DNA of 7,361 bases from a bacterium (GCA_030019105.1 JASEGY010000071.1:4295-11655), one strand, 5' to 3'. Positions 1 through 5,121 are shown, counted from the stretch's first letter. Notes: generated by a model from the letters alone, not told the origin. Numbers and translations are program-made.

Positions 1-11
1 TATAGCTTAGC

Positions 12-26
12 GCGGCCTCTGGCCGC
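12..26. repeat. Short GC hairpin, possibly part of a foldback cut by the window edge
   Basis: GCGGCC (12-17) and GGCCGC (21-26) form a perfect 6-bp stem with a TCT loop. It is followed by GCAACC, a word also found in the first hairpin of the element at 2092-2184, and by a CCAATTTTGG palindrome at 34-43. It could be one arm of a larger element that begins before position 1, but that cannot be judged from this window. Confidence 0.4.
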
Positions 27-49
27 AACCAAACCAATTTTGGATCGCA

Positions 50-147
50 GATTGCGGATTATGGAACGCTGAAATTGGAAATTGGAAATTGGAAATTAGG
101 AAAAGCGTGAAAGCCTAATTTCTAATTTCCAATTTCAATCCGCAATC
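50..147. repeat. Inverted repeat built of GAAATTG heptamers
   Basis: The outer arms are a perfect 11-bp pair, GATTGCGGATT (50-60) and AATCCGCAATC (137-147). Inside, four heptamers GAAATTG/GAAATTA (71-98) face three complementary heptamers TAATTTC/CAATTTC (116-136). The central stem GAAATTAGG (92-100) / CCTAATTTC (114-122) is perfect, and the loop reads AAAAGCGTGAAAG (101-113). That same 13-base word recurs at 1697-1709. The outer arm is made of the AATCCGC word that forms a tandem array at 3547-3574, so repeat words are shared between distant sites in the window. Confidence 0.8.
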
Positions 148-223
148 GTAACATTCTCGCGGACAACGCAAATGTTGCGGGGTAATAGTATAGGGCGCTA
201 AAAATGTCAAGCATTGACTTGGA

Positions 224-240
224 AACGATCGGGGATCGTT
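224..240. repeat. Perfect palindrome with 3-base loop
   Basis: AACGATC (224-230) and GATCGTT (234-240) pair perfectly around GGG. There is no T-tract, so it is not an obvious terminator. The related word GAAACGAT also occurs in the arms of the foldbacks at 291-480 and 3425-3530, which suggests a common origin or a shared binding word. Confidence 0.55.
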
Positions 241-290
241 CATTGCAGTTTTTGTAACAGCGGCATCTTCCCGCAATATTGTCGCTTTTC

Positions 291-480
291 GGCATCGTTT
301 CAAATCGCCCAAAGAGCAGCTTTACACTTTTGAAGCGGAGTGCATGGCCAAGTTTAAATTAGGCTGCGCAACTTCCCTGGAGTTAATCCTTTAGGATTTT
401 ATTTCTGAAAGGCTAAAGCCTAAACTCCCAAAAAGTGTAAACCGATCTCCAACGATTTCCAGGCTGAATGAAACGATGCC
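291..480. repeat. Nested foldback element with two inner hairpins
   Basis: The outer arms GGCATCGTTTCA (291-302) and TGAAACGATGCC (469-480) are perfect complements. Inside lie AAATCG (302-307) / CGATTT (453-458) and the perfect pair TTTACACTTTT (321-331) / AAAAGTGTAAA (431-441), then GGAGTT (379-384) / AACTCC (423-428). The core carries two hairpins: AATCC-TTTA-GGATT (385-398) and AGGC-TAAA-GCCT (410-421). The matched blocks keep the same order in both arms with gaps between them, as in an ageing inverted repeat. No transposase is present. The layout of outer stem plus two hairpins with TTTA and TAAA loops matches the element at 2092-2184. A non-autonomous foldback or MITE-like element is the best guess. 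Confidence 0.65.
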
Positions 481-489
481 CGCTTTTCC

Positions 490-538
490 AAACTCGAAAC
501 TTGAAACCAGAAACTCGAAACCCGAAACTTGAAACTTT
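490..538. repeat. AAACTYG heptamer array, seven units
   Basis: Seven consecutive 7-base units are readable: AAACTCG, AAACTTG, AAACCAG, AAACTCG, AAACCCG, AAACTTG, AAACTTT. The array ends at 538, and the glycosyltransferase ATG is at 546. There is therefore no room for an ordinary ribosome binding site, and none is seen. It resembles the AACCTTG array at 7181-7296 in period and base pattern. Confidence 0.85.
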
Positions 539-545
539 TATAACT

Positions 546-1448
546 ATGCCAAAAGTCAGCGTAATTATTCCAACCTACAACTACGCCTCTTTTATTGCTG
601 AGGCCGTAGAAAGTGTCCTTGACCAGACCTTTAAAGACCTGGAAATTATCGTGGTCGATGATGGATCTACTGATACCACCCGGGATATTCTGAAAAGGTT
701 TGAAGGAAAGATAACTTACCTCTACCAGGAAAACCAGGGCGCGCCGGCAGCCAGGAACAAGGGCATTAAGGCCGCGCAGGGAAAGTATATCGGCCTCCTG
801 GATGCCGATGACTTCTGGATGCCTGAAAAACTTGAGATTCAGGTCCCTATCCTGGATCAAGAGCCGGAGGTGGGATTGGTTTATGCTAATGTTTATAATA
901 TTAATCTTCTGCAAGGGAATCAGTTTCTGGGCAGGGTCAGTAAAAAGGGCCTGCGGGGAGAACCTTTCCACGAACTCCTTAAAGGCAATTTTATTCCGAG
1001 TCCAAGCGTTCTTGTCCGTCGAGCTTGTTTTGAAAAGGTTGGCCTTTTTGATGAGAACCTGGGCAGGTTGGCTGCCCAGGATTGGGATATGTGGCTCAGG
1101 ATTGCCAGGGTTTATAAAGTAGCTTATGTGGACCGGCCATTGGCTAACTACCGGTTCCACGACAGGAATATGACCACTGATTTAGAACGAATTAAAGCGG
1201 GGCAGGTATATGTTCTGGATAAAATCTTCTCAGATTCGTCGAGGAAAGATCTACCGCCTAAGTCTGCTCTATATTACAGTTATATTTATTATCACGTTGG
1301 AGAAGTTTATTATAGCCTGGGGGAACAAAATAAGGCCCGAGAGAATCTAATGAAATCTATTCGATTCTTTCCCTATCGCTGGAAGGCCTATTTGACGCTG
1401 ATGAAGAGCCTGCTTGGCAACAGGGTTACGGCTTACTTACGAAGATGA
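546..1448 (+). CDS. Family 2 glycosyltransferase (GT-A fold) with TPR-like tail
   Basis: This cytoplasmic enzyme should transfer a sugar from a nucleotide-sugar donor, most likely onto a lipid-linked glycan; donor and acceptor cannot be read. The 300-residue protein opens with the family 2 signature PKVSVIIPTYN (2-12). The donor-binding VVDDGSTD follows at 36-43, the metal-binding DADD at 86-89 and the acceptor-side QDWDMWLRIA at 178-187, where the family often has ED. Residues about 230-290 resemble a TPR helix pair (YYHVGEVYYSLGEQNKARE). There is no membrane segment. The start at 546 matches that of the homologue at 6158; an in-frame ATG at 468 lies in repeat sequence and is rejected. No Shine-Dalgarno site is visible. 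Its last codons and stop fall in the duplicated unit of the convergent small gene, overlapping it by 12 bases. Confidence 0.9.
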   Translation: MPKVSVIIPTYNYASFIAEAVESVLDQTFKDLEIIVVDDGSTDTTRDILKRFEGKITYLYQENQGAPAARNKGIKAAQGKYIGLLDADDFWMPEKLEIQVPILDQEPEVGLVYANVYNINLLQGNQFLGRVSKKGLRGEPFHELLKGNFIPSPSVLVRRACFEKVGLFDENLGRLAAQDWDMWLRIARVYKVAYVDRPLANYRFHDRNMTTDLERIKAGQVYVLDKIFSDSSRKDLPPKSALYYSYIYYHVGEVYYSLGEQNKARENLMKSIRFFPYRWKAYLTLMKSLLGNRVTAYLRR

Positions 1449-1661
1449 GCCGTCAGGCTTTAGTTCCAGATCAGTCACCAGCGAGAGGTCGATGATATCA
1501 GAGGAACTATCAGGTTGATAGACAGCAATGGTCCGCCCGCTCGGCGCAAAGGCCATAAATTCAGGCTGTTCCACCGGTATGGCCCGGCCGTCTGCCAGGT
1601 GAAGAATGAACGGTTTAAATGGCCGCGCCTGGTAACGAGTCCGAATTTCTTGAACAGTCAA
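1437..1661 (-). CDS. Small conserved protein, copy 1 (LADGR...PSGRT type)
   Basis: The 74-residue soluble protein has unknown function. Its core reads ARPFKPFILHLADGRAIPVE (12-31), then PEFM, APSGRT and VYQPD, and ends with a hydrophobic strand pattern (IIDLSLVTDLELKP). I recall similar 70-80 residue proteins as widespread hypotheticals in planctomycetes and related bacteria, but no role is known to me. The start is TTG (1659-1661) behind a strong AAGGAGG (1668-1674) with a 6-base gap. The paralogue has ATG at this place: one extra T turned CCATGACTG into CCATTGACTG. The final residues are shortened relative to copy 2 because the stop TAA (1437-1439) comes from the end of the convergent glycosyltransferase. 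About 60 of 74 residues match copy 2. Confidence 0.75.
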   Translation of the reverse strand: MTVQEIRTRYQARPFKPFILHLADGRAIPVEQPEFMAFAPSGRTIAVYQPDSSSDIIDLSLVTDLELKPDGSSS

Positions 1662-1980
1662 TGGCTGCCTCCTTAAAAAGAAAGAGTCAAGGGTGAAAAA
1701 GCGTGAAAGAGAGAAGAATTGCGGGTACTTATGATCCCTGATTTCCAGAAGATGAGCCGTCCGGCTTTATTTCTATACCAGTCACCAACGGGAGGTCAAT
1801 GATATTGAAGGAATCGTCGGGTTGATAGACAAAAATGGTCCGTCCACTTGGCGCAGGCAGCATAAACTCAGGATGTTCTACAGGTATGGCCCGGCCGTCT
1901 GCCAGGTGAAGGATGAACGGTTTAAATGGCCGCGCCTGGTAACAAGTTCGAACTTCTGTAACAGTCATGGTTGCCTCCTT
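1441..1980. repeat. Tandem duplication, unit about 307 bp
   Basis: 1441-1674 and 1748-1980 are homologous from the shared GAAGATGAGCCGTC at the gene ends to the shared Shine-Dalgarno CCTCCTT at the gene starts. The offset is 307 bases through the coding part and 306 upstream of the start, because copy 1 has one extra T. Differences are scattered and mostly keep the reading frame, so both copies were probably under selection for some time. Part of a third unit is visible at 2001-2038. Confidence 0.85.
1729..1968 (-). CDS. Small conserved protein, copy 2 (LADGR...PSGRT type)
   Basis: This 79-residue paralogue of the protein encoded just downstream shares the ARPFKPFILHLADGRAIPVE core exactly, followed by HPEFM, APSGRT, VYQPDDS and IIDLPLVTGIEIKPDG. 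It keeps a five-residue tail, GNQGS, that copy 1 has lost. It starts at ATG (1966-1968) with AAGGAGG at 1974-1980 and a 5-base gap, a near-ideal ribosome site. Function is unknown. The size and the repeated beta-strand-like hydrophobic pattern suggest a single compact domain, and no catalytic motif or membrane segment is seen. The 67-base gap to copy 1 contains no promoter I can recognise, so the two may be cotranscribed. Confidence 0.75.
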   Translation of the reverse strand: MTVTEVRTCYQARPFKPFILHLADGRAIPVEHPEFMLPAPSGRTIFVYQPDDSFNIIDLPLVTGIEIKPDGSSSGNQGS

Positions 1981-2000
1981 AAAAGGGAAAAGGATTTTTT

Positions 2001-2038
2001 CGGGTGCTATGACCTCTAATTGTCAGGAGATGAGCCGT
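2001..2038 (-). pseudogene. Remnant of a third copy of the small gene (3' end only)
   Basis: These 38 bases align with 1722-1760, the 3' end of copy 2 plus its downstream flank, at 31 of 39 positions with one gap by hand. They include an identical 11-base block, AGATGAGCCGT. On the minus strand they would encode GSSPDN and a stop, where copy 2 has GSSSGNQGS. Homology ends abruptly at 2038, so the rest of the unit is gone. The array therefore once had at least three members. Confidence 0.6.
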
Positions 2039-2091
2039 AAAGTAAAGAAGAGAGAATGTCCACCCACTATCCTCCCTCTACGGCTGATACT

Positions 2092-2184
2092 TAGAGCCTA
2101 TCCCAAAACCTATTTGGGGGGTAGCCGCAACCTTTAGGTTGCGCAGGCTAAAGCCTGCGACTACCAGTTTTGGGATAGATTCTA
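2092..2184. mobile_element. MITE-like element with 16-18 bp terminal inverted repeats
   Basis: The arms GAGCCTATCCCAAAAC (2094-2109) and GTTTTGGGATAGATTC (2167-2182) pair at 14 of 16 positions. They are flanked on both sides by TA, a possible TA target duplication as used by IS630-like and some IS5-like elements. Inside are a GGTAG/CTACC stem (2120-2124, 2161-2165) and two abutting hairpins: CGCAACC-TTTA-GGTTGCG (2126-2143) and CGCAGGC-TAAA-GCCTGCG (2142-2159). Folded, this gives a cloverleaf-like shape. No open frame fits inside, so any movement would depend on a transposase elsewhere. It lies between the small-gene array and the 3' end of the ATPase gene. Confidence 0.65.
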
Positions 2185-2243
2185 AGGCACCACACCGTCC
2201 TTCGTGACCGTTATCCGTGTCTGTTTTCCCCTTTCTTTCCTTT

Positions 2244-3374
2244 TTAGCCCTCCAGAGTCCTTATCCATCTCTTAAAGAAAACATCAGCCATTACATAAAC
2301 GCCATCCTCTTTTTCAATCAAATCCTTTTCCATCAAAGACTTTAATGTCTTCTGAAGGCTGGAAGCAGCTCCCAGATTATACTTTTGTAAGAATTTACTT
2401 GAAAAGACCTCAGCTTTTTCTTCTTGAGATAAGGCACTCATAATCTGTCGTTGTTTTTGGGAGAGGGTATCCCAGAGAGTGATATAAGACCCTGATTCCC
2501 TCTTGAGTAGTTTCTGCAAGGCAGTATCAAGCTCTTCTCTCCCTATTTCAGCTTTCTCTTCACCTTCCTCCCAGAGAATATGCGAAAGGAACTGGACATA
2601 ATAAGGATGTGCCTCACAGAGGTCAACAATTTCGCTCACCATCTCCCTGGTGATCTCTATCTCACCCTCTCTAAATTTTGAGCTGACAAAGTCTGCCAAA
2701 ACCTCCTTTTCTATCTTTCCCAGAGGAAAGTGCTTCCCGCTCTTATAAAAAGGCCGATTAGGATTGGAGAAGAGGTCAAAGATAATATGTTTCTTACTCC
2801 CCATAAAGACATAACTTATCTCTCGATGAGTTTGAAATATAGAGCGCATCTTGCGTTCTATCTCATCATCCTCATAATTGGCTATCTCCTGAAATTCGTC
2901 AAAGACAACCAGACCTTGCTGGCCTTTCTTTTCTGCCTGCTTTCTGACTGCTGCCAGAAGGTCATCAAGGAGAGGTAAGGTGTCCGCTGTTTTGTCATAA
3001 CTAAACTCAAAATCAGGGCCTTCATCACCCTTTAAGACCACTTTAGGGACAAGCCTGGGCAAGAGTCCTCTTAGTGTCTCATAAACTGTCTCTGTCTTGC
3101 CTTTAATACTTTTAGCTAAAGCCCTGGCATATACCTCTACAAACTTCTGCTTGGTGATAGCCGGATACAGGTCAATATAAACCGTCAGAATATCCATCTG
3201 ACCAGCCATCTCTAAAACCCTTTTTATTAAAGATGTCTTGCCATATCGTCGGGGAGAAAAGATGATTATATTCTCGCCCTGCTGAATATCCCGAATCAAT
3301 TCCTGTATTTCTTTTTCTCTATTACAAAAGGCGCTTCCACTAACTTCTCCCCCATATACAAAGGGATTCTTCAT
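2244..3374 (-). CDS. AAA+/STAND-like ATPase with C-terminal winged helix
   Basis: This 376-residue cytoplasmic ATPase resembles the 'archaeal ATPase' type P-loop family (ATPase_2-like) common in archaea and many bacteria. The N-terminus NPFVYGGEV and the NREKEI element lead into a Walker A, SPRRYGKTS (40-48), preceded by a hydrophobic strand. Walker B is LVVFDEFQE (155-163), with D159 and E160 as likely metal-binding and catalytic residues. A sensor-like strand SYVFMGSKK follows at 187-195. Residues about 290-376 look like a winged helix (TLWDTLSQKQRQIMSAL...LMEKDLIEKEDGVYVMAD), so DNA or partner binding is plausible. The biological role of such proteins is largely unknown. The ATG (3372-3374) has GGAGG at 3380-3384. 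The protein looks full length. No promoter is evident; a foldback sits 50 bases upstream. Confidence 0.85.
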   Translation of the reverse strand: MKNPFVYGGEVSGSAFCNREKEIQELIRDIQQGENIIIFSPRRYGKTSLIKRVLEMAGQMDILTVYIDLYPAITKQKFVEVYARALAKSIKGKTETVYETLRGLLPRLVPKVVLKGDEGPDFEFSYDKTADTLPLLDDLLAAVRKQAEKKGQQGLVVFDEFQEIANYEDDEIERKMRSIFQTHREISYVFMGSKKHIIFDLFSNPNRPFYKSGKHFPLGKIEKEVLADFVSSKFREGEIEITREMVSEIVDLCEAHPYYVQFLSHILWEEGEEKAEIGREELDTALQKLLKRESGSYITLWDTLSQKQRQIMSALSQEEKAEVFSSKFLQKYNLGAASSLQKTLKSLMEKDLIEKEDGVYVMADVFFKRWIRTLEG

Positions 3375-3416
3375 CTATCCCTCCAGTTTAGCTATGGTTT
3401 CTTCAATTCGATCCAG
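3375..3416 (-). pseudogene. Possible fossil 3' end of a lost upstream gene
   Basis: Immediately before the ATPase ATG, the minus strand reads LDRIEETIAKLEG followed by TAG, which directly abuts the ATG. The ATPase ribosome site GGAGG lies inside this frame. An amphipathic, charged helix ending exactly at the next start codon is typical of an operon junction. Upstream the frame is closed by a stop inside the foldback at 3425-3530, and beyond it by a stop next to the heptamer array. I infer a gene end left after repeat insertion. It is short enough to be chance. Confidence 0.35.
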
Positions 3417-3424
3417 CCCCGGCC

Positions 3425-3530
3425 TTGATCATCGTTTCGGCCAATAGTGCTTGACCAAATAGTTGCAGAGCTTGCTCTGCCGTCCTGTCGAGCAAACTCG
3501 ACCACTACAAATGGCCGAAACGATGATCAA
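3425..3530. mobile_element. Foldback element with perfect 18-bp terminal inverted repeats
   Basis: The arms TTGATCATCGTTTCGGCC (3425-3442) and GGCCGAAACGATGATCAA (3513-3530) are perfectly complementary. Inside are two perfect hairpins: GCAGAG-CTTG-CTCTGC (3465-3480) and GTCGAG-CAAA-CTCGAC (3487-3502). They are bracketed by TAGT (3460-3463) and ACTA (3504-3507). An imperfect 9-base direct repeat flanks the element, GCCCCGGCC (3416-3424) and GCCCCAGCC (3532-3540), and could be an old target-site duplication. The arm word CATCGTTTC is shared with the foldback at 291-480. It lies between two minus-strand genes and might weaken readthrough, but it has no T-tract. Confidence 0.65.
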
Positions 3531-3546
3531 TGCCCCAGCCCCCCTT

Positions 3547-3579
3547 AATCCGCAATCCGCAATCCGAAATCCGCAATCA
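3547..3579. repeat. AATCCGC heptamer array touching a stop codon
   Basis: Four heptamers (AATCCGC, AATCCGC, AATCCGA, AATCCGC; 3547-3574) are followed by a partial unit AATCA (3575-3579). The last three bases of this partial unit are the TGA stop of the phosphotransferase gene on the minus strand. The array therefore begins exactly at that gene's end. The same word forms the outer arms of the inverted repeat at 50-147. Confidence 0.8.
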
Positions 3580-4899
3580 GTAGGCCCCTTCTTGCTTCAA
3601 GACCACCCGCATAGTTTCTAACATTACTCTCACGTCAAGTCCCAGGGATTGATGTTTGATGTAGTACATATCAAGGCGCAGCTTTTCAGGGATGTCCCGG
3701 TCAGCTCGCCCATTTATCTGAGCCAGGCCGGTTATCCCCGGCTGGACTTGAATGACCCTTTTCTGCCACTTGCTGTATTTTTTGACAATAGATGGAATTT
3801 CAGGCCGGGGGCCAACCAGGCTCATGTTACCCTTTAGGACATTGAAAAGTTGTGGTAATTCGTCCAGACTGGTCTTGCGCAGGAATCTCCCTACCCGGGT
3901 AATGCGAAAGTCATTCCTTTCCGTCAAAGGCGGTCCTATCTCAGGGGCATTCTCCACCATACTTCTGAATTTATAGATCACAAAAGGCTTGCCACTCCGA
4001 CCAACCCTTTTTTGTCTAAAGAGAACAGTGCCCTTTGAGCCGAGCTTAACTATCAAGGTAATTATTAACATAGGCAAGGCCAGGATTATCAGGGCTGTCA
4101 GAGAAAAGACAATATCAAGCGTCCTTTTAAGTAGTTTTTGTTCCGGGCTGATTGGATCTCCAAAGAGGTCAATGATAGGGAGATCACCAATTTCTTCTGT
4201 GACCCCGGCGCTGGTTATAATTTCATATAAACTGGGCACAATGGCATATCTTATGCCCATCTCCTCACTTTTAAAAATAAAGTCAAGACTGCGCTTTTTT
4301 GAGGCTGAAGGAATAGCGATGATAACTTCATCCACTTCTTTCTGTTGAACCAGATCGCTCAGGGCATCTTCTCCCCCCAGGACTTCCACCCCACAGATAA
4401 GCTTACCCTTCTTTTGAGGGTCATCATCGATGAATCCAACCACAGTGTAGCCTTTTTCAGGATGTTTCTGTATCTGCCGGGTGATCCTCTTGCCGGCCCT
4501 GCCTGCTCCCACGACCAGAACCCGGGAACTGCTCCGGTAATATTGTTTAATGGTTTCAAACCAAAGCCGCCAGGCCAAAATGAAGATAAGTCCCATCCCA
4601 CTTGAGAGGAGAAAGATAGAAGGAGAAAAGTAAGTTCGTTTTAAAGTAGCCACGGCAATAATCAGAAGCCAACTGACAATTACCGCCTTGCTGGTTCTAA
4701 AGAGAAGGTTAATCCCTGAAAAAAACCGGCCTTCATAGAGCTGGAAGAAAAGAAATAATCCCAGGGAGATGACCGTCAAATAGGGGGCTATTTCTAAATA
4801 GTTCCCCCAATCCCCACCGGTTAAGTTGTTGGCCAGGATGACCGACAGGTTGACTAATAGAGCATCAATAACTATGGCTAAAATTCGCAGTTTTTTCAA
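3577..4899 (-). CDS. Polyprenyl-phosphate sugar-1-phosphate transferase (WbaP/CpsE type)
   Basis: This inner-membrane enzyme should transfer a sugar-1-phosphate from a UDP-sugar to undecaprenyl phosphate, the first step of capsule, exopolysaccharide or O-antigen unit synthesis. The 440-residue protein has the full layout of the large form. About four hydrophobic segments (roughly 5-25, 38-54, 71-86, 94-112) precede a Rossmann CoA-binding-like domain with [10 protein letters not shown] (127-136). The catalytic domain starts at KRTLDIV (258-264), with a hydrophobic re-entrant helix (265-287), LFRQKRVG (293-300), KFRSM (310-314), and [15 protein letters not shown] (343-357) followed by SLVGPRPE (360-367). 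D346-E347 is the expected catalytic pair. The start is TTG at 4899, six bases from GGAGG (4906-4910). The specific sugar cannot be told. A strong promoter lies upstream, back to back with that of the permease. Confidence 0.92.
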   Translation of the reverse strand: MKKLRILAIVIDALLVNLSVILANNLTGGDWGNYLEIAPYLTVISLGLFLFFQLYEGRFFSGINLLFRTSKAVIVSWLLIIAVATLKRTYFSPSIFLLSSGMGLIFILAWRLWFETIKQYYRSSSRVLVVGAGRAGKRITRQIQKHPEKGYTVVGFIDDDPQKKGKLICGVEVLGGEDALSDLVQQKEVDEVIIAIPSASKKRSLDFIFKSEEMGIRYAIVPSLYEIITSAGVTEEIGDLPIIDLFGDPISPEQKLLKRTLDIVFSLTALIILALPMLIITLIVKLGSKGTVLFRQKRVGRSGKPFVIYKFRSMVENAPEIGPPLTERNDFRITRVGRFLRKTSLDELPQLFNVLKGNMSLVGPRPEIPSIVKKYSKWQKRVIQVQPGITGLAQINGRADRDIPEKLRLDMYYIKHQSLGLDVRVMLETMRVVLKQEGAY

Positions 4900-4981
4900 T
4901 CATAACCTCCGGATTCTTTTCGTATCTTCTCAATATTTCGGGGAACACGCAGTCAGATAGAGATACTAATTCAAAGATTTG

Positions 4982-5010
4982 ATAATACCATAATTTGTTC
5001 TTCTTGTCAA
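4982..5010 (-). promoter_or_regulatory. Sigma-70 type promoter for the phosphotransferase gene
   Basis: On the minus strand, TTGACA (5005-5010) is separated by exactly 17 bases from TATTAT (4982-4987), with a TGG extended -10 just upstream. Predicted transcription would start near 4975, giving a leader of about 75 bases before the TTG at 4899. Confidence 0.75.
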
Positions 5011-5018
5011 GAAAGATA

Positions 5019-5047
5019 TTGACTTTCTCCTTCAGTTATGTTATATT
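5019..5047 (+). promoter_or_regulatory. Sigma-70 type promoter for the permease gene
   Basis: TTGACT (5019-5024) is followed after 17 bases by TATATT (5042-5047), with TGT (5039-5041) as an extended -10. Its -35 box is only 8 bases from the divergent -35 box at 5005-5010. The start of transcription should be near 5054, leaving a leader of about 68 bases. That leader contains a small GGTAA-TC-TTACC hairpin (5089-5100). Confidence 0.75.
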
Positions 5048-5121
5048 CCTGAAGACATTTGATTTAAAGGAGTGGAGTAATTACTGCAGGTAATCTTACC
5101 GGATGCCTGAGTGAGGGAAAA

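Larger units (their letters stand above)
1..545. other. Gene-free, repeat-rich stretch upstream of the first glycosyltransferase
   Basis: I find no credible gene here. Open frames on both strands have no family resemblance and run through inverted repeats. The stretch holds, in order, a GC-rich hairpin (12-26), a heptamer-bearing inverted repeat (50-147), a perfect short palindrome (224-240), a nested foldback (291-480) and a heptamer array (490-538) that ends eight bases before the first gene. Between 148 and 223 I see only a weak CAAC/GTTG hairpin near 155-170. No good sigma-70 promoter is visible for the downstream gene: a TTGACT at 214-219 has no matching -10 box. Confidence 0.7.

Noticed and set aside
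214..242. Promoter starting at TTGACT
   Set aside because: No -10-like sequence occurs 16-18 bases downstream; the place is taken by a palindrome.
115..312. 65-residue open frame on the minus strand
   Set aside because: It has no convincing ribosome site, no recognisable protein pattern, and it ends inside an inverted repeat.
468..545. Longer N-terminus of the first glycosyltransferase from the ATG at 468
   Set aside because: The added 26 residues are encoded by the right arm of a foldback and by heptamer repeats. The family start and the homologue at 6158 both begin at MPKVSV.
420..1160. 246-residue open frame on the minus strand
   Set aside because: It lies antisense to the first glycosyltransferase, whose motifs are unmistakable, and runs into repeats. 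It has no family features of its own.
2185..2243. Coding-like stretch downstream of the ATPase stop
   Set aside because: It is too short, has no start or ribosome site, and resembles degenerate CCGTGTCCGTTATCC-type repeats as much as coding sequence.
1437..3374. A new defence or toxin-antitoxin system made of the small proteins and the ATPase
   Set aside because: The ATPase is the only gene with a recognisable activity. There is no effector, nuclease or membrane toxin, and 275 bases with a MITE-like element separate it from the small genes. Nothing in the sequence supports a joint function.
3465..3502. Rho-independent terminator between phosphotransferase and ATPase genes
   Set aside because: The hairpins are strong but neither is followed by a T-tract on either strand, and they belong to a larger TIR-bounded element.
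4359..4605. 80-86 residue open frames on both strands inside the phosphotransferase gene
   Set aside because: Both are other-frame shadows of the Rossmann-like domain of a clear gene.
4901..4903. ATG just upstream of the phosphotransferase TTG start
   Set aside because: It is out of frame, closes after about 12 codons and lies only 2 bases from GGAGG. The TTG has a 6-base spacing and the right frame.
5080..5121. Extension of the permease start to an in-frame ATT behind AAAGGAG
   Set aside because: ATT starts are very rare, and the ATG at 5122 matches the known N-terminus of the OppB family exactly and has GAGGG in front.
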